From Syntrophomonadaceae bacterium (GTDB lineage Bacteria; Bacillota; Dethiobacteria; PWVN01): DNA of 7,446 bases. Below the pieces are notes generated by a model. That model worked only from the letters and a program-made list of their open reading frames with translations, was not told the origin of the DNA and searched no databases. The stretch is from NCBI GenBank assembly GCA_007136165.1, contig SLHK01000229.1, forward strand, positions 1-7,446, in the 5' to 3' direction. Made by a program: the position numbers and the translations under genes. The first letter of the stretch is position 1. Every line of letters starts with the position of its first letter. This document shows, piece after piece, positions 1 to 6,003 of this stretch.

Positions 1-806
1 ACCACGATGCCCACCAGGCTCTCGGCCACCCCCAGGGCGATGGTCCCTGCCATGGTGGCGGGGGTTGTGGCGCCGGAAATTACACAGGGGGTGTAGACGA
101 TGGGTATCTTGTTGCGGGCGGCGAAGACGGCCTTGGAGATGGCTTCCCTGGAATGGAGCAGGGGTGAACTGGGCTCCGAATAAAGAACGATAAAGGGTTT
201 GCGCTGCAGGTTTTCCAGGCCTCCCACCACTGCGGCGGCCATGTCCACGATGTCCTGATACTGATCCGTATCAAAACCCCAGTGGACGATGGGCTTGGTG
301 GTGCTGCGCACCAGGGCGTTAAAGGCATGGATATCGGCCAGGGAATCCGTTACCTTGGTGGGAGTCCCCAGGTCCTGCACAAAGTCGATATTGGGCAGGG
401 CATCGCACACTTTCCCCACGTTTTCCGTATCGGAAACGACGGGCCGGCGCCTCTCCCCCGTGTAGGGGTCCCGGTGATAGGTATTTGTGGGCCCCGGGCC
501 GAAATAGGAATTGTTGCCCTGCAGGATCAGCTTTGACTCGCCCTTCCTGTTGTACAGGTGGATGCGGGAAGGAGCAGACCGCACCGCCCACTCGCTCAGC
601 CCCACGGGAATCCTTACCCTGTCGCCGTCAACCCAGCATCCCGCCTCCTTGAGGATTTCCAGGGACTCTTCGTCAAAAATCCTGGCCCCCGTCCTTTCCA
701 GAATCTCCAGGGATGCCTGGTATATTTCTTTCCTCTGCTCTTCACTGAGCATTTCAAAATATGTGGTCTGATTTACTTTATACCGAGACCTAACATAATT
801 TTCCAT
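1..806 (-). CDS. MttB-superfamily methylamine/betaine:corrinoid methyltransferase, N-terminal part (3' end off the window)
   Basis: This is an open frame from ATG at 806 to the left edge, 268 codons with no stop. A weak AAGGGG ribosome site lies 8 bases upstream of the ATG. The protein begins MENYVRSRYKVNQ and carries MttB/MtgB-family features: an N-terminal helical part with EILERTGARIFDEESLEIL (34-52), GPGPTNTYHRDPYTGE (103-118), PIVHWGFDTDQ (172-182) and the barrel signature TPCVISGATTPATMAG (239-254). Family members run to about 470-490 residues, so roughly 55% is visible. They transfer a methyl group from trimethylamine (pyrrolysine enzymes) or from quaternary amines such as glycine betaine (non-pyrrolysine enzymes) to a cognate corrinoid protein. 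Here that is the gene just upstream, 21 bases away. No in-frame amber codon is seen, but the pyrrolysine position of MttB (about residue 334) is outside the window, so the class is undecided. The neighbouring AcsE/MtgA-like gene favours an MtgB-like, betaine-type enzyme. The substrate is unknown. Confidence 0.9.
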   Translation of the reverse strand, partial: MENYVRSRYKVNQTTYFEMLSEEQRKEIYQASLEILERTGARIFDEESLEILKEAGCWVDGDRVRIPVGLSEWAVRSAPSRIHLYNRKGESKLILQGNNSYFGPGPTNTYHRDPYTGERRRPVVSDTENVGKVCDALPNIDFVQDLGTPTKVTDSLADIHAFNALVRSTTKPIVHWGFDTDQYQDIVDMAAAVVGGLENLQRKPFIVLYSEPSSPLLHSREAISKAVFAARNKIPIVYTPCVISGATTPATMAGTIALGVAESLVGIV

Positions 807-827
807 TTTACTGTCCCCTTTCCCTGA

Positions 828-1463
828 TTATTTCCCTGCCAGTTCCTGAGCCAGGTCCTTGGCCGAGGCTGCGTCGGGAGCCCAGCCGTCGGCTCCGATC
901 TCGTCGGCAAAGTCCTGGGTTACCGGAGCACCTCCCACGATGATCTTAACCTTGTCCCGCAACCCTTCTTCTTCCAATACCTCGATGGTGTCCTTCATGA
1001 CCAGCATGGTGGTGGTGAGCAGGGCCGACAGGCCCACCACATCGGGATTGTGTTCCCGGACGGCGGCAGCGATTTTCTCCGGAGGGACATCCACTCCCAG
1101 GTCCACCACTTCCATGCCACCGCTCTCCATCATCATGCCCACCAGGTTCTTGCCGATGTCATGCAGGTCGCCGGAAACCGTTCCCAAAATCACCTTGCCC
1201 GCAGACGGCACATCCCCTTCCACTATCAGGGGCTTCACTATGCTCATGCCATCGTTCATGGCCTTGGCAGCCATCAAGACCTCGGGGACATACATGTCCC
1301 CCTTTTTGAAGCGCTGGCCCACCACGTTCATTCCGGCAATGAGGCCCAGGTTGATAATGTCGGCGGGTTTACTGCCCTCATCCACAGCTTTTTGGGTCAA
1401 TTCCAATACTCGAGGTACGTTGCAGTCAATCACAGCGTTTGCCAGGGATTCAAAGTCAGCCAT
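828..1463 (-). CDS. Corrinoid (B12-binding) methyl carrier protein, MttC/MtgC type
   Basis: This 211-residue cytoplasmic protein is the usual length for methanogen- and acetogen-type corrinoid carriers. Residues about 1-88 form the helical cap domain that shields the methyl group (GLIAGMNVVGQRFKKGDMYVP, 40-60, is typical). Residues about 89-211 form the Rossmann-like B12 domain. It has the base-off cobalamin signature D99-L-H101-D-I-G104, with His101 as the expected lower cobalt ligand, then SALLTTT (146-152) and VGGAPV (176-181) lining the nucleotide tail. It should accept a methyl group on Co(I) from the MttB-like enzyme encoded 21 bases downstream, and donate it to the AcsE/MtgA-like methyltransferase encoded at 3663-4469. 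The ATG start is fixed by AGGAGG at 1476-1471, 7 bases upstream. It is the first gene after a sigma-54-type promoter. No corrinoid reactivation protein (RamA-like) is in the window. Confidence 0.95.
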   Translation of the reverse strand: MADFESLANAVIDCNVPRVLELTQKAVDEGSKPADIINLGLIAGMNVVGQRFKKGDMYVPEVLMAAKAMNDGMSIVKPLIVEGDVPSAGKVILGTVSGDLHDIGKNLVGMMMESGGMEVVDLGVDVPPEKIAAAVREHNPDVVGLSALLTTTMLVMKDTIEVLEEEGLRDKVKIIVGGAPVTQDFADEIGADGWAPDAASAKDLAQELAGK

Positions 1464-1597
1464 TCTAATTCCTCCTTTTTTTCTTAATTATACCCAAATC
1501 ATTCTGCACAATTTCGGTTATTTAACCTTTATCCCTCCTTTACCGGCTTTCATAAGCTTTTTAAACCATGGGGTTTTTGCCCCCTTATCAATATCTA
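1464..1597 (-). other. 5' leader of the corrinoid protein-methyltransferase operon
   Basis: This is the transcribed, non-coding stretch between the sigma-54 promoter and the corrinoid-protein ATG. If transcription starts 12 bases past the -12 GC (near 1587), the leader is about 124 bases. A small GGGG/CCCC hairpin sits at its very 5' end (1583-1570). A 5-bp stem GGTTA/TAACC lies around 1525-1514, and the AGGAGG ribosome site is at 1476-1471. I see no cobalamin riboswitch elements or other known RNA fold. An 11-codon reading frame inside the leader has no ribosome site at a suitable distance and is not annotated as a gene. Confidence 0.5.
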
Positions 1598-1613
1598 AGC
1601 AATTTGTGTGCCA
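1598..1613 (-). promoter_or_regulatory. Sigma-54 (-24/-12) promoter of the corrinoid protein-methyltransferase operon
   Basis: The minus strand reads TGGCACACAAATTGCT. It matches the sigma-54 consensus TGGCAC-N5-TTGCW at every fixed base. The -24 GG and the -12 GC are exactly 12 bases apart, as required. It stands 135 bases before the corrinoid-protein ATG, and its predicted start is near 1587. A sigma-54 activator gene and candidate enhancer palindromes lie directly upstream, which strongly supports the call. Confidence 0.88.
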
Positions 1614-1650
1614 TAGTCCTGCCCCAGGCAAAAAGGGCGTCCTTAACAGT

Positions 1651-1684
1651 AAAAACGAAAAGAGGGCGCCTGGCGGGACCCTCT
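1651..1684 (-). terminator. Rho-independent terminator of the sigma-54 activator gene
   Basis: On the minus strand, AGAGGG (1684-1679) pairs with CCCTCT (1666-1661). The enclosed segment contains a second short stem CGCC-A-GGCG. The stem is followed immediately by TTTTCGTTTTT, a U-rich tract. It lies 113 bases after the activator stop codon and before the sigma-54 promoter, so it should insulate the downstream operon from activator-gene read-through. Confidence 0.75.
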
Positions 1685-1688
1685 ACGG

Positions 1689-1705
1689 TTTCTCTAATTG
1701 AGAAA
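1689..1705. promoter_or_regulatory. Candidate activator binding site (UAS), proximal palindrome
   Basis: TTTCTC-TAATT-GAGAAA is a perfect 6-bp inverted repeat centred at 1697, about 110 bases upstream of the predicted sigma-54 transcription start. It shares the TCTC-N5-GAGA core with the palindrome at 1771-1783. Sigma-54 activators normally bind such dyads at about -80 to -200. Assignment to the activator encoded at 1797-3566 is inference. Confidence 0.5.
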
Positions 1706-1763
1706 TTTGCTGCAACCAATTCCTGGTATAATTAGAATTAACACGATTATGGGGTGCCTCCAA

Positions 1764-1796
1764 GAGATGTTCTCATAATGAGATAGGTGTCTCATT
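1764..1796. promoter_or_regulatory. Candidate activator binding cluster (UAS), distal TCTC/GAGA inverted repeats
   Basis: Four alternating half-sites sit in 33 bases: GAGA (1764), TCTC (1771), GAGA (1780) and TCTC (1790). The centre is the perfect 13-base palindrome TCTCAT-A-ATGAGA (1771-1783). Its right half also forms a 7-bp inverted repeat, AATGAGA-N6-TCTCATT (1777-1796). The palindrome centre (1777) is about 190 bases before the predicted transcription start and 80 bases from the proximal site. The cluster lies immediately after the activator stop codon and has no following U-tract, so a regulatory role fits better than termination. Confidence 0.5.
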
Positions 1797-3566
1797 TTAA
1801 GAAAGCTTTTTTAACTTTCTGTAGAGGGTAGCCCTGCTGATCCCCAGAACATCTGCCGCTTTCTCCTTCCCCTTGACGTTGCTGCCGTAGGTGGTCAGGG
1901 CTTTTTGGATGGCTCTTTCCTCCAGCTTTTCCAGGGTAGTGAAATCTTCCCTGCCGCCTTTATCAAACTCCAGGACTTTTGCCGGCAGGCTGTCAGGCAC
2001 AATTACTTCATTAACTTCAATATTTACCGCATATTCTATGGCATTTTCCAGTTCCCTGATGTTTCCCGGCCAGGAGTATGCCAGAAAGATTTCCCGGGTG
2101 TCCTGGCGAAACCCCGTTATTTCTTTATTGAGCATGGCATTGTAGTAGTCAAGAAAATGGTGCATCAAATAGAGGATGTCTTCCTTCCGCTCCCGCAGGG
2201 GCGGTATAAGGAAGGGGATGACATTCAGGCGGTAAAACAGGTCCTCCCTGAAGTTCCCCTTCTCAATCATGAGCTCCAAATCCTGGTTAGTGGCGGAAAT
2301 TAAACGGACATCGACGCTTCTGGACTTAATGCCCCCGATCCTTTCAATATTTTTACTTTCGATTACCTGGAGCAGCTTGACCTGAAAGTTAAGGGGCATA
2401 TCCCCGATTTCATCCAGGAAGAGGGTTCCCTCATGGGCCAGTTCAAACTTTCCAGGCTTACCCCCTTTTTTTGCCCCCGTAAAGGCCCCCTCTTCGTACC
2501 CAAAAAGCTCGGATTCCAGGAGGGATGCGGGGATGGCCGCACAGTTTACGGTCACAAAGGGCTTGCCCTTCCTGTAGCTCTCCTCGTGAATGGCCCGGGC
2601 GAAAAGGCTTTTCCCCGTCCCCGTCTCGCCGTAGATCAATATGGTGGAGTCGGTATTGGCCACCCGTTTCATTTTTTTCTTTATTTCGATAATCTGGTGA
2701 TTGGACCCTTTTATGGCATCCAGGGTATTCATCCTGTCCTCGCCCATAATCTTTCCGGCAATCCTGCGCATGTCCTCCCGCTTGCGAAAGGAAATAACGG
2801 CCCCGATGACCTGATTGCCTTCCTTCATGGGGCTGATGCTGCAGTAGAGGGGCAGGGATAGATTATGGGTGGCATAGGTGATTTCTTTGCCGAAGATGCT
2901 GTTTTTTCCGGCGGGATTGTCTTTAAATATATCCTGAACATTGAAACCCTTGAAGAGGGAGCCGATTTGAGCCCCCACCCAGTTGGAATCCAACCCCAGC
3001 AGAGACCTGGCGGTTTTATTGATGTTGATGATGGACCCCGATGAGTCAATGGAAATGATCCCCTCATGGACGGAGTTAATCACGGTTTTAAGCTGGTCCG
3101 CCAGAATATTGACCCTGGCCACCATTCTCTTCTCATTTATGGTGGAGACAATGAAGTTGGACAGTTTATGCAGGAACTGGGCCATTTTTTCAAAATTTTT
3201 GCTGATTCTTTGCTGATGCCTTTCTTCCAGGGCCAGCAGGGAGATGGTCCCGATATTCCTGTTGTCATAGGTGATGGGGCACATGATTGCCGCCATAACC
3301 TCACAGCTCTTAAAGGAGGGGCAAGCGGAACAGAGGGGGCTGGTACGGGTATCATCCACCAGGATGCATTTTTCCTGGGTAAACTTGAGGACCTGGTGGG
3401 TCATGCATCCTTCGCTGTAAACGAAGCCGATTTCTTTTTCATAACGGCCCGTCCCCGCAATAACTTCCAGGTTGTTGTCGATGATAGCCATTTCAATATC
3501 CACGGCAGCGGCAAAGGCCCCGGAGACCTGCTGCAAAAAATCCTGAATATTTTTAAGTTCCTTCAC
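1797..3566 (-). CDS. Sigma-54-dependent transcriptional activator with Cys-rich sensor, PAS, AAA+ and Fis-type HTH
   Basis: This 589-residue protein starts at GTG 3566, set by GAGGAGGGG with 7 bases between AGGAGG and the start. Residues about 1-145 are a GAF-like input domain with six cysteines (54, 67, 79, 82, 88, 96), including C-x2-C-x5-C-x7-C. Residues about 150-265 look like a PAS domain (INSVHEGIISIDSSG, 163-177). Residues about 283-515 are the AAA+ engine: Walker A GETGTGKS (313-320), the sigma-54-contacting loop GAFTGA (360-365), Walker B TLFLDE (381-386), arginine-finger segment FREDLFYRLN (439-448) and sensor II PGNIREL (500-506). The C-terminus (about 545-589) is a Fis-type helix-turn-helix with LGISRATLYRKLK. 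There is no phosphorylatable receiver domain, so it should sense an intracellular signal directly. It lies between two sigma-54-type promoters, one before the folate methyltransferase and one before the corrinoid operon, and probably activates both. It has no clear promoter of its own in the 96 bases upstream, so it is likely co-transcribed with the folate methyltransferase gene. Confidence 0.95.
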   Translation of the reverse strand: MKELKNIQDFLQQVSGAFAAAVDIEMAIIDNNLEVIAGTGRYEKEIGFVYSEGCMTHQVLKFTQEKCILVDDTRTSPLCSACPSFKSCEVMAAIMCPITYDNRNIGTISLLALEERHQQRISKNFEKMAQFLHKLSNFIVSTINEKRMVARVNILADQLKTVINSVHEGIISIDSSGSIININKTARSLLGLDSNWVGAQIGSLFKGFNVQDIFKDNPAGKNSIFGKEITYATHNLSLPLYCSISPMKEGNQVIGAVISFRKREDMRRIAGKIMGEDRMNTLDAIKGSNHQIIEIKKKMKRVANTDSTILIYGETGTGKSLFARAIHEESYRKGKPFVTVNCAAIPASLLESELFGYEEGAFTGAKKGGKPGKFELAHEGTLFLDEIGDMPLNFQVKLLQVIESKNIERIGGIKSRSVDVRLISATNQDLELMIEKGNFREDLFYRLNVIPFLIPPLRERKEDILYLMHHFLDYYNAMLNKEITGFRQDTREIFLAYSWPGNIRELENAIEYAVNIEVNEVIVPDSLPAKVLEFDKGGREDFTTLEKLEERAIQKALTTYGSNVKGKEKAADVLGISRATLYRKLKKLS

Positions 3567-3662
3567 AACAACCCCTCCTCGTTACGGTTACTACGGATAT
3601 TCTTCAACAAAACTTGGGTTTTCCCTGCAACAAAGCCCTGAAAACCTATGGTTAAATATTGT

Positions 3663-4469
3663 TCAGCTTCCAGAGAAAAGTCCCTGCCGGTAAGCTTTCA
3701 GGTAATTCATGCAGAAGGGGTCCCGGTCCAGAAGGGCTTCGGAGGCAGCCACCAGGGCCATAATATGCTTGTCGTTGGGGTCCAGGATCACTCCATCCAG
3801 GCCCGCTGCCATGCACATAACCATAAATGTCTGGTTCAACAGCTTGCGCTCCGGCAGCCCAAAAGAGATGTTGCTGAGGCCGCAGATGGCGTGGGTACCG
3901 GGATAGGCATCCTTGACCATTTTAATGGTGTCCAGGGCGGAAAGGCCATTGACGGTGGCCGTGCTGATGGGCTGGATCAGGGGATCCACATAAATGTCAT
4001 CTTCCCTGGTGCCGGTTTCCATCAAACCGTCGATAACGCGGCCGGCAATCTTGAAGCGGGTTTCGGCGTCATGGGGGATGCCCACCTCGTCATCCATGCA
4101 CAGCACCACTATTTTGGCCCCGTACTCCTTGACCAGGGCTAAAATCTCCTTGTAGCGGTCCTTTTCACCGCTGATGGAATTGATCATGGGCTGGCCGTTG
4201 CGGTGGGCCTTCAGGCCTGCCTCTACGGCTTTGGGGTCCGGGCTGTCGATGCACAGGGGAAGGTCCACTTCCTTTTGCACTTCCTCCACCAGCCAGGTCA
4301 TCAATTCCCGCTCCTTATCAATAAAGGTTCCGCAGTTGATGTCGATATAATGGGCGCCTCCCTCCGCCTGGCTGCGGGCCAGTTTGCGGATGAAGCCGGC
4401 GTCCTGGCGCGATACGGCTTCCTTGACGGCCTTGCGGCTGGTGTTGATTTTCTCGCCTACGATTAACAT
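3663..4469 (-). CDS. Methyltetrahydrofolate:corrinoid methyltransferase (AcsE/MtgA/MtrH-like, pterin-binding barrel)
   Basis: This 268-residue cytoplasmic TIM-barrel protein moves a methyl group between tetrahydrofolate and a corrinoid protein. Its length and pattern match AcsE of Moorella and MtgA of Desulfitobacterium. It begins MLIVGEKINTSRK, the standard family start. Expected pterin-site residues are present: D75 in LCIDSPDPKAVEAGL (72-86), N97 in MINSISGE (95-102), D161 in YVDPLIQP (159-166), and N199 and R207 in GLSNISFGLPER (196-207). The frame stays open for 20 more codons upstream, but GGAAGGAG lies 7 bases before the ATG at 4469. The extra residues are Lys-rich and unlike the family, so this ATG is the start. 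In a betaine demethylation system the enzyme would run from methyl-corrinoid to methyl-THF. It is preceded by a sigma-54-type promoter and followed after 96 bases by the activator gene. A role in dihydropteroate synthesis is unlikely because the AcsE-type motifs dominate. Confidence 0.93.
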   Translation of the reverse strand: MLIVGEKINTSRKAVKEAVSRQDAGFIRKLARSQAEGGAHYIDINCGTFIDKERELMTWLVEEVQKEVDLPLCIDSPDPKAVEAGLKAHRNGQPMINSISGEKDRYKEILALVKEYGAKIVVLCMDDEVGIPHDAETRFKIAGRVIDGLMETGTREDDIYVDPLIQPISTATVNGLSALDTIKMVKDAYPGTHAICGLSNISFGLPERKLLNQTFMVMCMAAGLDGVILDPNDKHIMALVAASEALLDRDPFCMNYLKAYRQGLFSGS

Positions 4470-4476
4470 GAAAAAA

Positions 4477-4484
4477 CTCCTTCC
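4477..4484 (-). promoter_or_regulatory. Ribosome binding site deciding the folate methyltransferase start
   Basis: GGAAGGAG on the minus strand stands 7 bases before the ATG at 4469. No comparable site precedes the in-frame ATG at 4529. That upstream ATG also lies before or at the predicted transcription start (near 4514), so it would not be in the message from the sigma-54 promoter. Confidence 0.85.
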
Positions 4485-4524
4485 TTTTTTTGTATTTTTT
4501 TTTGGAACTTGTGAAATTTTCTTT

Positions 4525-4540
4525 TGCAATTATTGTACCA
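4525..4540 (-). promoter_or_regulatory. Sigma-54 (-24/-12) promoter of the folate methyltransferase-activator unit
   Basis: The minus strand reads TGGTACAATAATTGCA. It fits TGGYAC-N5-TTGCA with the invariant GG and GC 12 bases apart; the only departure from TGGCAC is T for C at the fourth base. The predicted start is near 4514, giving a leader of about 45 bases to the ATG at 4469. The same stretch also reads as an extended -10 (TGGTACAAT) but has no -35 partner, so sigma-54 is the better reading. No TCTC-N5-GAGA palindrome was found in the stretch just upstream. Confidence 0.75.
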
Positions 4541-4554
4541 ACTTTTTAATACAG

Positions 4555-4589
4555 ACTGCCCCGCCCGGCGAGCCTGCCGGCGGGGCAGT
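4555..4589 (-). terminator. Strong GC-rich hairpin after pntB, no U-tract
   Basis: ACTGCCCCGCC (4555-4565) is the exact reverse complement of 4579-4589. The stem can be extended, with one bulged base, by CGGC/GCCG around a 6-base loop (4570-4575). It begins 28 bases past the pntB stop. On the minus strand the next bases are CTGTATTAAAAAG, not a T-run, and the plus strand has no T-run after it either. It probably ends or stabilises the pnt message, but it is not a textbook intrinsic terminator. Confidence 0.45.
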
Positions 4590-4617
4590 TCATAACACCT
4601 TTGTCCCTTTCAGCTTA

Positions 4618-6003
4618 TCAGGAAACCTTTAAGGCTTTGAAGCCCTCGGTTATCTTGGGCACTGTCTCTGCGGCGTCTCCCCAGAAGCCGATGACGTTAT
4701 CCCTGTTGTAGAGAGCGTTTTCCACCCCGGAGTAGGCCGACTTCTTTCCCGTGTTGCAAATAATTATGTTCCTCGCTTCGGAGACATTTAATATGGGCAT
4801 GCCGTAGATGGGGGTCCCTTCAGCGGTAGTGGCTGCCGGGTTGATGGTGTCGCTGGCCCCTATCACGATGACCACGTCTGTTTCGCTGAACTCAGGATTT
4901 ATCACTTCCATGTCGCAGAGCTTTTCATAATCCACCCCCACCTCGGCCAGGAGGACGTTCATATGGCCCGGCATTCTCCCGGCCACCGGGTGGATAGCAA
5001 ACTTGACTTCTTTGCCCTCTTTTTCCAGGGTTAGCATAAGTTCTTTCACCGACTGCTGGGCCTGGGCCCTGGCCATCCCATACCCCGGCACGATAACTAC
5101 TTTTCGTGCCTCCTGGAGAAGGGCGGGGATCAGCTCTTTTTTGGAAAGGGTGGCACCGCTTCCGGCCGCTTCTTTTTTGACGCCCTCTTTGGAGACAGCC
5201 GGGACCTTAAAGCCGGCCAGGACAGCGGGAAGACTCTTGTTCATGGCTTTACACATAAGCTGGGTCAGTATCATGCCGGCCACTCCCACCAGGGAGCCGA
5301 CCCCGGCCAGGAGAGCATTGCCCACCGCCAGGCCGCTTACGGCAGCAGCTATGCCGGAGAAAGAGTTGAGCAGAGAGATGACCACCGGCATATCTGCGCC
5401 CCCGATGCGAATGGACATGAAGAGGCCGTAAAGGGCAAATACAGCGGCTATCAAAAACTGGTAGTGGGTTTCCCGACTGAACATCAGCAGAAATACCAGG
5501 ACAGCTCCCGCCAGCAGCAAAAGCCAGAGGATCTGGGCATGGGCTCTGACGAATACAGGCTTCTGGGAGATCCAGCCCTGGAGCTTTAGGGCCGCAATGA
5601 GGCTGCCGCTAAAGGTCAACGTCCCGATACCCAGGGCCAAAGCAGCGGTAAGCCAGAACACCCACAGCTCTGCACCGGTACTGATGGCTACGGCGGTGGC
5701 GGCCACCAGGGCGGAGGCACCGCCGCCAAAGCCGTTGAGCAGGGCCACGGTTTGGGGCATCTGGATCATCTTTACCCGCTGTCCCAGGGTGATGCCCAGG
5801 AGGCCGCCCGCCAGGAGCAGGGCCCAGAGGGACAAATCCCCGGCGGCTTCTATGCCCTGGATAGTTAAGACGACGGCTCCCAGCATGCACAGGGCTCCCA
5901 GCCGGTTGCCCCACAGGGCCGTCTCGGGGGACTGCATCAGGCGTATTCCCAGAAGGAAACCCGCGATTAACAGGGCGGCAAGGAATATTGTTGTCGTCGT
6001 CAT
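4618..6003 (-). CDS. pntB: NAD(P) transhydrogenase subunit beta
   Basis: This 461-residue membrane subunit matches the usual length (E. coli 462). Residues 1 to about 275 are a run of hydrophobic helices, starting TTTTIFLAALLIAGFLLGI (2-20). They include MPQTVALLNGFGGG (82-95) and the conserved GGADMPVV and LLNSFSG segments of the proton channel. After a variable linker, residues about 300-461 form the cytoplasmic NADP(H)-binding domain III: VPGYGMARAQAQ (305-316), HPVAGRMPGHMNVLLAE (338-354), GASDTINPAA (382-391) and WGDAAETV (441-448). With the alpha subunits it couples hydride transfer between NAD(H) and NADP(H) to proton movement. Its ATG overlaps the pntAB stop by 4 bases (ATGA), indicating coupled translation. 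Two oddities stand out. Asn90 replaces the channel His91 of the E. coli enzyme, and the Lys-Arg-Ser that holds the NADP 2'-phosphate in E. coli aligns with Asn-Thr-Gly (417-419). Confidence 0.97.
   Translation of the reverse strand: MTTTTIFLAALLIAGFLLGIRLMQSPETALWGNRLGALCMLGAVVLTIQGIEAAGDLSLWALLLAGGLLGITLGQRVKMIQMPQTVALLNGFGGGASALVAATAVAISTGAELWVFWLTAALALGIGTLTFSGSLIAALKLQGWISQKPVFVRAHAQILWLLLLAGAVLVFLLMFSRETHYQFLIAAVFALYGLFMSIRIGGADMPVVISLLNSFSGIAAAVSGLAVGNALLAGVGSLVGVAGMILTQLMCKAMNKSLPAVLAGFKVPAVSKEGVKKEAAGSGATLSKKELIPALLQEARKVVIVPGYGMARAQAQQSVKELMLTLEKEGKEVKFAIHPVAGRMPGHMNVLLAEVGVDYEKLCDMEVINPEFSETDVVIVIGASDTINPAATTAEGTPIYGMPILNVSEARNIIICNTGKKSAYSGVENALYNRDNVIGFWGDAAETVPKITEGFKALKVS

Noticed and set aside
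1487..1492. TATAAT on the minus strand just before the corrinoid-protein ribosome site
   Set aside because: No -35 element lies at a suitable spacing, and a start there would leave only about 17 bases before the ATG. The sigma-54 site is much stronger.
1524..1559. Eleven-codon frame MKAGKGGIKVK in the leader of the corrinoid operon
   Set aside because: It has no ribosome site at a workable distance and no family resemblance. A frame of this size is expected by chance in an AT-rich leader.
859..1701. Long plus-strand open frame (280 codons) opposite the corrinoid protein gene
   Set aside because: It is a shadow of the minus-strand codon pattern. It has low-complexity composition and no domain, and it runs through the promoter and terminator region.
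1725..1732. Extended -10-like TGGTATAAT on the plus strand
   Set aside because: It would drive transcription antisense to the activator gene. There is no -35 element and no plus-strand gene follows.
3567..3662. Possible sigma-54 or sigma-70 promoter directly before the activator gene
   Set aside because: GG and GC pairs are present but 10 rather than 12 bases apart, and no -35/-10 pair at 16-18 bases was found. Only the ribosome site is convincing.
4470..4529. Twenty-residue N-terminal extension of the folate methyltransferase
   Set aside because: The extension is Lys-rich and unlike the family. It starts before the predicted transcription start and lacks a ribosome site, whereas GGAAGGAG precedes the ATG at 4469.
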